DNA from: an endosymbiont of Galathealinum brachiosum
Lineage (GTDB): Bacteria > Pseudomonadota > Gammaproteobacteria > SZUA-229
Direction of reading: 5' to 3'
Assembly: GCA_003349885.1 (NCBI GenBank)
Contig: QFXC01000002.1
Span: 230,430 to 294,429, forward strand
DNA: 64,000 nucleotides
In this document: one piece after another, positions 56,179 to 64,000 of the stretch
How the letters are laid out: each line of letters starts with the position of its first letter
How positions within the stretch are numbered: the stretch's first letter is position 1
Position numbers and translations under genes: made by a program
The notes under the pieces: model-generated
What the model was told of the DNA's origin: nothing
Database searches by the model: none
Seen by the model: the letters and a program-made list of their open reading frames with translations, nothing else

Positions 56179-58806
56179 TTACTGTGTTAATGATTGTTTT
56201 TGTAACAAGAACAAGTCACTTGCATCTATTAGCCCATCGGCAGAACAAGGCGGATAAATATCAGCTTGATGAGATTGTGAAACACTAGGTGTACTGATGT
56301 TTAAAATAAATTTTTGCATTAATAATAAATCAGGAGCATTAAGCTCTCCATCAACATTAATATCTCCAACCTGAAAAGTACCACTAACATTTATTAACGC
56401 ATCTGTTGATGTACCAAATGGAGTAATCACTTTAATATTCGCTGTTATCGCATCAAGTGGCACAATAAATTCAAACGAGCCAGGTGTTATTGAGCTTAAC
56501 TCTATAGATTGACAGCCCAACATAACTGTTGTTTCTGTATTTGTAGAAACATTACCACACTGCTCTATGCAAAAATTGGCACCTGTTATGATTACGGTTT
56601 CACCCTGATTAACAACACCACCTACATCACTAATTTGTGCAGCGGGTTCTATAACCAAAAGATTTGTCCCTAGAGCAACTTCATTTCCATCAAGTACCCC
56701 ATCACCATCGGTGTCATTATTATTTGCATCGGCATCCAACCCTGATGGAAAAGGGTTATAACTTAAGCAGTCCCCATCAAAACAAACTTCTTCATAATCA
56801 GTTAAGCCATCATTGTCAGTATCAGAAACAAATACATTTAAACCCCATGCAATTTCATCTGTATCAGAAATCCCATCATTATCATCATCTGAATCACATA
56901 CATCACCTTGTGAATCCAGATCATTATTTTCCTGGTTTAAATTTTCATCATTAGGACAATTATCAACTTCATTAAGTACAGTATCTAAATCTAAATCCAT
57001 ACTGGTTAATGCAGCTACAGTATTAATTAATCCATAACCAGATGTGAAATCAAATCCGTTACTACCCATATCAATTGCAGTAGTATCCATTATTGTATAA
57101 ATTTCATCAGGGGTTAACTGATAACTAAATGATTTTATTAATGCTGCAACACCAGCCGCATGCGGTACAGCTGCTGATGTCCCAAAAAAATTGGGGAAGC
57201 CGTTGCCATCATAGTCTGAACCGAAAAAGGTATTATCCACACCATTAGGCGCGACTATATCTGGCTTAAGTCGAAGCTCATTTATTGAATTACCTGCAAG
57301 ATCAAATAAAACTGAAAGACCACCACGAGACGAAAAGCCTTCTACTAAAGGTGGCGTTACACCATATGCCGGTGTTTTTGAATATCTTGCAGCACCCACC
57401 GAGTGACTACCATTAGCGTTGGAATGGCCATAACTACTTGCACTACTTGTTGCATACTCATTGATTGTCATACCACCAAAGTACACAAATTTAATCAGCC
57501 CTGGATCAGGGCCTGATACTTTATCAATGGCAATTTGATAAATAACCGCGTCACTTGAAGTATTTGTATAAGCAAACACTTCAACCGCATCACCACCCGT
57601 ATTTCTATCTATACTGCCGCCAAGGACCTGCCCTGATGCAGAATATAAAATCATATCCATGTCAGTGTCAGCACCTGGTGCTCCGCTTATAGAAAAGAAC
57701 GGATCATCCCATTGCAATACAAAAACAATCTGAGTATTGGCCGGAATTGTTACTTGCATTAACGAGTCGGTCGATGTCCCAGAATCAAAATCATGCCGTT
57801 TACTTCTCGATGAATAACCCCTTACACCTGAATTTCGGTAAATTGATTCATATGATCGCCTATAATTATTTCCAGCCGCAGAAAAATAAGAAACACCTCT
57901 AGACTTCACTGTATCAATTGCCTGGGCGATAACTCCATCTTGAAACATTGGTTCCGCAAAATAAATTATGTCATCATTGATAATGTCAGCATTTGCATTT
58001 TGCTCCAGATCCAATATTCCATTAGCAACAGACGCCATACCACCGGTTGCTGAATAAAAGGTTTGAGAAGCAGCTGGTGAAATATCGTGGATGATTTGCA
58101 TCATTGCACGCCCTTCATCTGTGACCGATGAGCATGACGCGTCCTCTAATAAAATATTAATATTTTGAGGTAAGTCACCAGAGCTAACATCAGCGGCTGC
58201 GCCACCTAAACAATTAAAACTGTCTGATATCGTGCCTATGGTTACACCATTACCATTAACAGAAAACATAGATCTTGCTACATCTGAATATTCTGCAATA
58301 TCTCCCTGCGAATCCACACTGCCTGACATTGTTCGTGAATAAGCAGCCTTTACAGACCTTAAGTTTGTAAAGCCCGAAATAGGTTCGAGTGAATCAATAG
58401 GAATAGAGCCAGATATTATTCGCCCATAAACAGAAATATTTTCCATCCCGCGTTTCTTTAATTGTTTAACTAACTTATCTGTATCAGCTGATGCAACAAT
58501 ATCGACAACAATCTTTTCATTATGAATTTTTGCAAGCTCGACACTAGGCTTAAAGTGTTTTTTTAACTTTTTAAAACCACCTCTATTACTATAATCCTTA
58601 TATTCAGACACTATTAAAGACAGGTCATAACCTGCCTTTCTCATAACACCGTCTTTACCTGACCTATCACTACCATGAAATGCTTCTAACGCTCTAAGTG
58701 TAATAGAGTCGGTATCTGTAGCAGAGTGCAACTTACCTGCTATGGTGACTCCTGAGGTGAGTAACACCAGAATCAGCACTATGATAGCTTGTAATACTTT
58801 TTCCAT
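56179..58806 (-). CDS. secreted subtilase-like protein with thrombospondin-type-3 and dockerin-like repeats
   Basis: This is an 875-residue exported protein. A signal peptide is followed by a propeptide-like region (to about 165), then an S8 peptidase domain: Asp in IGTISDSFN, oxyanion Asn in SAAGNN, Ser in GTSAAVPHAAGVAAL. The usual HGTHVAG His motif is not seen; DEGRAMMQIIHDIS occupies its place. Next come Ca-binding thrombospondin-3-like repeats (DNCPNDENLN, DSDDDNDGISD, DTDNDGLTDYEE), an IPT/TIG-like domain, and a dockerin-type pair (GDINVDGELNAPDLLLMQK, ADGLIDASDLFLLQK). Confidence 0.85.
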   Translation of the reverse strand: MEKVLQAIIVLILVLLTSGVTIAGKLHSATDTDSITLRALEAFHGSDRSGKDGVMRKAGYDLSLIVSEYKDYSNRGGFKKLKKHFKPSVELAKIHNEKIVVDIVASADTDKLVKQLKKRGMENISVYGRIISGSIPIDSLEPISGFTNLRSVKAAYSRTMSGSVDSQGDIAEYSDVARSMFSVNGNGVTIGTISDSFNCLGGAAADVSSGDLPQNINILLEDASCSSVTDEGRAMMQIIHDISPAASQTFYSATGGMASVANGILDLEQNANADIINDDIIYFAEPMFQDGVIAQAIDTVKSRGVSYFSAAGNNYRRSYESIYRNSGVRGYSSRSKRHDFDSGTSTDSLMQVTIPANTQIVFVLQWDDPFFSISGAPGADTDMDMILYSASGQVLGGSIDRNTGGDAVEVFAYTNTSSDAVIYQIAIDKVSGPDPGLIKFVYFGGMTINEYATSSASSYGHSNANGSHSVGAARYSKTPAYGVTPPLVEGFSSRGGLSVLFDLAGNSINELRLKPDIVAPNGVDNTFFGSDYDGNGFPNFFGTSAAVPHAAGVAALIKSFSYQLTPDEIYTIMDTTAIDMGSNGFDFTSGYGLINTVAALTSMDLDLDTVLNEVDNCPNDENLNQENNDLDSQGDVCDSDDDNDGISDTDEIAWGLNVFVSDTDNDGLTDYEEVCFDGDCLSYNPFPSGLDADANNNDTDGDGVLDGNEVALGTNLLVIEPAAQISDVGGVVNQGETVIITGANFCIEQCGNVSTNTETTVMLGCQSIELSSITPGSFEFIVPLDAITANIKVITPFGTSTDALINVSGTFQVGDINVDGELNAPDLLLMQKFILNISTPSVSQSHQADIYPPCSADGLIDASDLFLLQKQSLTQ

Positions 58807-59059
58807 ATATTTAACGCGTCATCATTTTAGATACAATTTAAATGCACGATCCACGCCATTTAGAATTAACATCATATAAACAATAGGTTATGGAATTTAT
58901 AAATTAGGAAATTGAAATTTATGTCAACTTATCCGACATTTCAGAAACCTATGCGTATCTGCACCTAATCTGAAATTAAATTTGAATAATGACTTTATGA
59001 TTTAGAAATAAATCATATAAAAGAAATGAACGCCATCCTTGGCATAGACACTTAAAAAA

Positions 59060-60436
59060 TTAGAACTTAATCCTTAAGGTTGCACCTAGAGAATTTTGAA
59101 CCATAGAAATTGCTGCGTTTGTTCCTTCAACAACAGATCCACCAGGCCCAAAGGCAGTTGGACCTGTAATTACATTTTCAAATGCATGCATGTAATTAAC
59201 AGCTAGTTCATAGTCTTTATTAAACATATAACTAGCACCTATAGTTATATGTGATTCAGGTGTTGCAGGTGCCAACATATTAAATAGAACCTCTTCACTC
59301 TGGATAGGAGATTCACCATAGTTTAGACCCGCGCGTAAATTGATTTTTTCACTATAACTCCAATCAACACCCAACTTATATATGGTCTGATCTACCCAAC
59401 CAAAACCCATGCCATTATCGCCACCTAGCTTACATGAATCATCATCTAGACCTGGACACAATGGATTAAAATCACCAGGATCTGCTGCATTAGGACCAGG
59501 ATTACCCACAGATTTAACATCACTGTAATTTATTCGCTGGATATCAAGTGCTACGACCAAATCTGGTATCACCTTATAAGCAAGACCAATTGTATAGTTT
59601 TCAGGAATGTCAAAATCACCCTGTTCAGCAAAAAGATTGTTATAATCTTCAAATTTTGTCATATATGTACGAGAAGAATAATTAACACCAACACTTAAGT
59701 CGTCATTAAGAAACTTACCAAAGTAACCCAAACGAATACCGGCACCGTAAGAATTATCCCAACCCGAATCAATAGCAGTAGAATTAGGCGTAAAACCTAA
59801 ATCACCAAAAGACTCTAAACCTTCAGCTCTAAAAAACTGCCAACCAATGGCTAGAGATGCACCAACAGAGTGTTGATTATTTAGTTTATAAGCAATACTT
59901 GGAAGAATCTGCATTTGAACTAACTCAACACCCGCTTCTCCTCCTGGTACAGTAGTTAACGCAGGGTTAAAAACAGTTGGAGGACATGAACCGGGGGTTA
60001 CACTATTCGTTCTTTGGCAACTACTACTGGTATCAGACTGATTATATTCAGTTTTTAAACCTGCTCCAATAAAAGCAAAACCTAAAGTAATATTATCATC
60101 ATATTTATATGTCCCGCCCATTGAAGGTATCATAAATAAATCATGATTTGACGGCTCATCTGTAAACCCTAATACACCACTGTCATGATAAATAGATCTG
60201 GGCGGGTGAAATATTTCAGCACCTAGATCAAATTCATTTTCAGAGTCAACCATAGTGGCAGGGTTAAATGCAGCTGCCATACCCTCCATATTATAAGCAA
60301 CACCAGTACCACCCATGGCACGTGATTTAGCGCCAAAGCCAATTAAAAAATAACCATTTGTTGCAGTTGCGATTGTTGGTGCCATTAAACCAACTGTTGT
60401 AGCAATGCATAAAGCACGCTTCAAATATGTTTTCAT
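59060..60436 (-). CDS. FadL/OmpP1-family outer-membrane transporter
   Basis: This is a 458-residue beta-barrel porin for hydrophobic substrates such as long-chain fatty acids or hydrocarbons. Signal peptide ending ATA-T; the mature N-terminus NGYFLIGFGAKSRAMGGTG is the hatch-domain signature. FNPATM, YTIGLAYKVIPDLVVALDIQ and a C-terminal aromatic Phe (LGATLRIKF) fit the fold. It lies between the subtilase and the 924-residue protein, with 253 nt before the subtilase. Substrate not predictable here. Confidence 0.93.
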   Translation of the reverse strand: MKTYLKRALCIATTVGLMAPTIATATNGYFLIGFGAKSRAMGGTGVAYNMEGMAAAFNPATMVDSENEFDLGAEIFHPPRSIYHDSGVLGFTDEPSNHDLFMIPSMGGTYKYDDNITLGFAFIGAGLKTEYNQSDTSSSCQRTNSVTPGSCPPTVFNPALTTVPGGEAGVELVQMQILPSIAYKLNNQHSVGASLAIGWQFFRAEGLESFGDLGFTPNSTAIDSGWDNSYGAGIRLGYFGKFLNDDLSVGVNYSSRTYMTKFEDYNNLFAEQGDFDIPENYTIGLAYKVIPDLVVALDIQRINYSDVKSVGNPGPNAADPGDFNPLCPGLDDDSCKLGGDNGMGFGWVDQTIYKLGVDWSYSEKINLRAGLNYGESPIQSEEVLFNMLAPATPESHITIGASYMFNKDYELAVNYMHAFENVITGPTAFGPGGSVVEGTNAAISMVQNSLGATLRIKF

Positions 60437-60533
60437 TTAAAATCCCCTAGATAAAAAGCATTATTCTTCTATCTGTATATAATTTTTTATAAAAATGGCA
60501 ATGGTTAATTAAAACCATTACCTAATAGGTCGA

Positions 60534-63308
60534 TTACTTCAGTTTGCGTCTCACACCTGTAAGTAACAATACAATCGCAGGAACAATGACGGCTAACCAG
60601 CCAATTGAACCAACACCTGGTTTAGACGTGAAATCAGCACCTACATCAACTTCGCCTGTATACGGCAATCTTTCAATTGAATCGCCAGGGCCCGCATTAA
60701 AGTTTGCATAGAAGCCGATAAAAGGTCCATCGACCATTGGCGAGCCAACGAAACCATCTGCATTGTGATCAATCGAAACTAATTTCCAGGTAGTCGCTGG
60801 ATCGGGTGCTTCACCCGATACACCATCAAACAGATTATTCACTGGTGAGGCACTACCATCTGGGTCATTCCATACTGCATTCTGTTCCCAAACATTTACA
60901 ACATCGATATTTAAAGTACCATTCCAGTCAAACAGGATATGTGCACCTAGCTGATCTGTGCCCACTTCCATCGTTATGAAACGCTCAGTTTGTGTACCCT
61001 CTAATGGATTATTACAAGCTGTTACACCGCCCCTTAATTGAGCAACCGTACATGTAGTATCAAAACTGTATGAACCTGGGCCAAACACTCGAATTTCATG
61101 CGCCGTCCAAAGGAAACCAAAGAATGGCTGAGGCAATGCCGATGAAATCTGCATATTGAAATTAGTATCAGATTCAGATGTATTCTTCGACTCATCCCAA
61201 TCAAACGCTACGTCATTTGTGCCACCAAAGGTAGTACCTGCAGGATTAAGCATGGTGAAGTTACTGCCCTGCGCATAAATACCTACCTGAATCGTTCTCG
61301 TTACAGTAGTTGCAACATTACCAATACTATCAGTTGCGTCATAAGTAACGGTATATGTACCCGCCGTAGACGTATCTACAGTTCCTGTAATTTCGTAGTC
61401 AATACCCGATGCAGTACCACTAACAACGGCATCAGCCACATCCCCATCCTGAACATCATGAATATCCATACCAGGTTCGGTATAGGTATCATCAATACCC
61501 AGAACAATACCACCACCATTTAAGGTAATTACAGGCTCAGAGCGTGAAACAGTTACCGTAGAAGTTTCACTGGCTGTATTAGGTGTGTTTGCAGTATCTG
61601 CCGCATTATAAATTAATGTACTTAGCTGAGTATCCTGCCCATCAGGCACGGTACAGTTAACTATATTTACTGTGCTAATTGGTGAGATAGTTGCATTACA
61701 ATCACCATTGGCATCAACAACCGTAGCCGTTGGTAAACTGGCAGCAAATGCGGCACATGCGGTTGACTCTATATTAACCGTCGTACCACCAGCCACTGTA
61801 ATGACAGGTGCCAGAGTATCAACAAAATTAACCGTACGCGTTTGAGTAGCCGCGACTAAGGGTGTAGAACCTGGGTTACCAGTACCTGAATCGGTAAAAT
61901 CGTAATCAATAGTTGCACCGGATGCCAATTCATTAGAGCTATTACCAATAATAGAATTATTATCTGTTTTAACAATACTTCCTACGGGTATCGCTCCATC
62001 TTGCAAATCAGTTGCAGATAAACCTGTATTATCTGCAACATTAGAGTAAACAGTACAAGCTTCATGAGTGACTGGACTCGTTACCGCTATTACTGGTCTG
62101 TCCACATCACTTACCGTCACTGTCAAAGTTTGTGTAGATGAAGTATTGCTTGCAGGTACTGATGGAGAACCAGAGTTATTTGGATCATCAGTGATCGCTG
62201 CACGTGCTACCCCATTATCAGTACAACTATAAGTAACCAGATAGTTACCTTCCGTATTGACATCAACTGTAGCACCGGCAACTGTAAAGCCAATATCTGA
62301 ATTAACACCAACTGCATTAGTAATATCATCATTACCATCCGCATTATCTGCGCAGGTTACACTTACACCTGGACTATTTGGATCAAATCCCCCCCCAAAT
62401 GCTACCGCTACCGTTGAGCTACCTAACGTCAAAACAGGCGCAGTCGTATCGTTATATGCAGCCAAAGTTAATCTCTGAATATCGAAGTTGGCACCGAAAC
62501 CAACAAAGGGACCCGCAACCATGGGTGAGCCACCGATACCCGTATTAACAGGTGCACCAAGACCCGTTATTTGTGCCGTATCGATTATTAATGGGAGGGT
62601 ACCACTAGGATTTAATCCTAAAGCACATGCGACATCATCAGCATTTCCACCAATGCCATCAGCATCACCACATAAATCAGTTGTATCTATAGAAGTGGTT
62701 GCTACAGGCGATGCACCCAAAGGAAAAGTCTGCTTAAGAAAGTCTGAGCCCGGTGTTGCGCCAACAGCGGATATAACATCATTAACCGCAATACCTGATA
62801 AATTATTTAAAATACCCTGCAGATCCCACACAAGTGAAACAGGTATATCATTATTAGCATTCCAGTCGAATAACATTTGAGCCATCCAGAGGTTACCCGA
62901 TGCATCATTCGCATTATCAATATCTTCAAATGTCACATCATGGGCAATTGCCAGTCCACTTGCAAAAAACTCAAATGGGTCAATCGTTGCAACACCCTTA
63001 CCTGTGCCTACATCCATTGTAAGCGAGCCACCTATTTGTGTACGTACTCCATATCCCCAGTCAGTATCAGCATAATAGGGATAACTGGTATTTTGTGTTG
63101 GTGCTCCTGACGCATTTACAATCGTAAAAACACCATCGCCAGGGCCTGTACATGTATCATTGGTACCAGTTACAACGCAACCAGCATTAGCAAACGTAAA
63201 TTCATATATATCTGCTTGTGCTTCAACTACAACACCTAAACTCAATACACTTGCAATTGAGCTGGATAGTATTGTTTTTTTGAGGAAATTACCTCTGAAT
63301 TTATTCAT
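60534..63308 (-). CDS. large secreted repeat protein with Ig-like domains and C-terminal anchor
   Basis: This is a 924-residue exported protein. A signal peptide (to about residue 33) precedes a domain (about 35-290) with NTSYPYYADTDWGYGVRTQI and PFEFFASG, related to the 253-residue VPxPA protein. HYR/DUF5011-like Ig domains follow (VTLSCTDN-type, EPVITLNGGGIVLGIDDTYTEPG, IDYEITGTVDTSTAGTYTVTY). A second, diverged copy of the first domain sits near the end (VDGPFIGFYANF). The C-terminus GSIGWLAVIVPAIVLLL-TGVRRKLK is a helix-plus-basic-tail signal of GlyGly-CTERM rather than VPxPA type. Confidence 0.85.
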   Translation of the reverse strand: MNKFRGNFLKKTILSSSIASVLSLGVVVEAQADIYEFTFANAGCVVTGTNDTCTGPGDGVFTIVNASGAPTQNTSYPYYADTDWGYGVRTQIGGSLTMDVGTGKGVATIDPFEFFASGLAIAHDVTFEDIDNANDASGNLWMAQMLFDWNANNDIPVSLVWDLQGILNNLSGIAVNDVISAVGATPGSDFLKQTFPLGASPVATTSIDTTDLCGDADGIGGNADDVACALGLNPSGTLPLIIDTAQITGLGAPVNTGIGGSPMVAGPFVGFGANFDIQRLTLAAYNDTTAPVLTLGSSTVAVAFGGGFDPNSPGVSVTCADNADGNDDITNAVGVNSDIGFTVAGATVDVNTEGNYLVTYSCTDNGVARAAITDDPNNSGSPSVPASNTSSTQTLTVTVSDVDRPVIAVTSPVTHEACTVYSNVADNTGLSATDLQDGAIPVGSIVKTDNNSIIGNSSNELASGATIDYDFTDSGTGNPGSTPLVAATQTRTVNFVDTLAPVITVAGGTTVNIESTACAAFAASLPTATVVDANGDCNATISPISTVNIVNCTVPDGQDTQLSTLIYNAADTANTPNTASETSTVTVSRSEPVITLNGGGIVLGIDDTYTEPGMDIHDVQDGDVADAVVSGTASGIDYEITGTVDTSTAGTYTVTYDATDSIGNVATTVTRTIQVGIYAQGSNFTMLNPAGTTFGGTNDVAFDWDESKNTSESDTNFNMQISSALPQPFFGFLWTAHEIRVFGPGSYSFDTTCTVAQLRGGVTACNNPLEGTQTERFITMEVGTDQLGAHILFDWNGTLNIDVVNVWEQNAVWNDPDGSASPVNNLFDGVSGEAPDPATTWKLVSIDHNADGFVGSPMVDGPFIGFYANFNAGPGDSIERLPYTGEVDVGADFTSKPGVGSIGWLAVIVPAIVLLLTGVRRKLK

Positions 63309-63925
63309 AATTATGTGACCCTATAACAAATTAATTATTGCTCAAACTTTGTATTACAGTAAGAAAACTTTAAAAACATATTAATAATAAAATATTTATA
63401 TCTACCACGCTTAAGTACAATTTAAGCCCTTTAAAACACTGCGACAAACACGGCAAGATTAACATGAATACAATAACTTGTAAAACTCATTACAGCCTGA
63501 TTTATAAGGGTTTTTTAGTTTATTTACTGATATAAAAAATATTTTTTTTCAGCGCCCCAACCAACTAAAAGCTAATTATTATTATTTAATACAATTTAAT
63601 ACATTTGATTGCATGTGATAACTACTTGTCAATACTTTTTCATCAAAAAAATGCAAAATAAAGCTTTTATTTGAAATAGGTGATTTTTTATACATTTACA
63701 ATTAAAGCATTACCCGTCTTTCTGAATTAGTCACATCATGATACTGAGAAATAAAACCACAAACACCTACAACCAAGAAAACAGAAGCCAGGGCGAAAAA
63801 TATGCTTCACATTTAACAGCAATCTTCTACCTTTATTAATTGCTACCTTAAATACAAAACTTCACCAGTTTTTATACAACAGCGTATTACCACTATACGC
63901 ACCCAATAAAACATAAAATTTAAGC
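63309..63925. other. AT-rich intergenic region without a recognisable gene
   Basis: About 620 nt of very AT-rich sequence upstream of the 924-residue protein gene. I see no ORF with coding features, tRNA or repeat here. It most likely holds the promoter of that gene; no specific box stands out. Confidence 0.5.
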
Positions 63926-63959
63926 AAAAAAAAACGAGACCCTAAGGTCTCGTTTTTTT
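63926..63959. terminator. bidirectional rho-independent terminator at the right edge
   Basis: Stem CGAGACC/GGTCTCG extended by A/T pairs, loop CTAA, flanked by A- and T-runs on both sides. It lies 22 nt after the stop codon of the gene cut by the right edge. Confidence 0.9.
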
Positions 63960-63981
63960 ACAATGCGTTAATTCCTAAGAA

Positions 63982-64000
63982 TTAAGACTGCTTACGACGA
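63982..64000 (-). CDS. C-terminus of a protein ending RRKQS, cut by the window edge
   Basis: Only the last five codons are visible, reading Arg-Arg-Lys-Gln-Ser-stop on the minus strand, directly upstream of a strong terminator. A basic R-R-K tail is what follows the helix in the sorting signals of the neighbouring VPxPA proteins, so this may be another member. The fragment is too short to be sure. Confidence 0.4.

Noticed and set aside
62257..63110. Plus-strand frames opposite the 924-residue protein
   Set aside because: Shadows produced by the repetitive Thr/Gly/Asp codons on the other strand.

Overview
The window looks like a chromosomal segment of an AT-rich, uncultured-type gammaproteobacterium that respires nitrous oxide and handles reduced sulfur. 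The basis is gammaproteobacterial gene order (fabF-pabB-pabC-mltG-tmk-holB-pilZ-tatD; hrcA-grpE-dnaK-dnaJ-dapB; lolC-lolD), a complete clade I nitrous oxide reductase operon, a soxB gene, and TusE/DsrC- and DsrE-family sulfur-carrier proteins. The exact genus cannot be read from the sequence. I saw no rRNA, tRNA or CRISPR array.

Layout. 0-22 kb is a long, almost entirely minus-strand housekeeping run. Read in the direction of transcription it holds sfsA; lolC-lolD; hrcA, grpE, dnaK, dnaJ, a Tat-exported DsrE-like protein, dapB; fabD, fabG, acpP, fabF; pabB, pabC, mltG, tmk; a small insertion (two lipoproteins and a divergent tusE-like gene); then holB, pilZ and tatD. 22-37 kb is respiratory and redox: a cysteine-rich exported peptide, soxB, a HupE/UreJ-like protein, nosL, nosY, nosF, nosD, nosZ, nosR, a divergent double ferritin-like protein and msrQ-msrP. 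37-50 kb is mixed housekeeping and signalling: dnaQ, rnhA, mltD, a double cyclic-nucleotide-binding/rhodanese fusion, a REP-associated tyrosine transposase (RAYT), a GAF/HD-GYP protein, a DUF302 protein, fumC, purB, a RoxA-type JmjC oxygenase, a GNAT acetyltransferase and a small hypothetical. 50-64 kb is an all-minus-strand envelope/export region. It holds two TPR-sulfotransferase genes, each followed by a gene for a secreted protein with a VPxPA-type C-terminal sorting signal. With them are a lipoprotein, a subtilase with calcium-binding repeats, a FadL-type porin and a 924-residue repeat protein, and the tail of another gene is cut by the right edge.

How it works together. The nos operon gives N2O reduction to N2, with an FNR/DNR-like palindrome between nosR and the ferritin-like gene. 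SoxB and the sulfur-carrier proteins suggest reduced sulfur as an electron source. MsrPQ repairs oxidised periplasmic methionines. The 50-64 kb region may be a module for exporting, sorting and perhaps sulfating surface proteins or glycans; that function is inferred from gene content only.

The most unusual non-coding signal is several families of short palindromic or tandem repeats that lie within a few bases of stop codons: a heptamer GTAAGTC family, an AGGAGCACC-type hairpin family, a TGTAACTGTTCAG-type family, and a REP family with a perfect 31-bp inverted pair flanking the RAYT gene. Some copies supply a stop codon or a Shine-Dalgarno sequence to the neighbouring gene.
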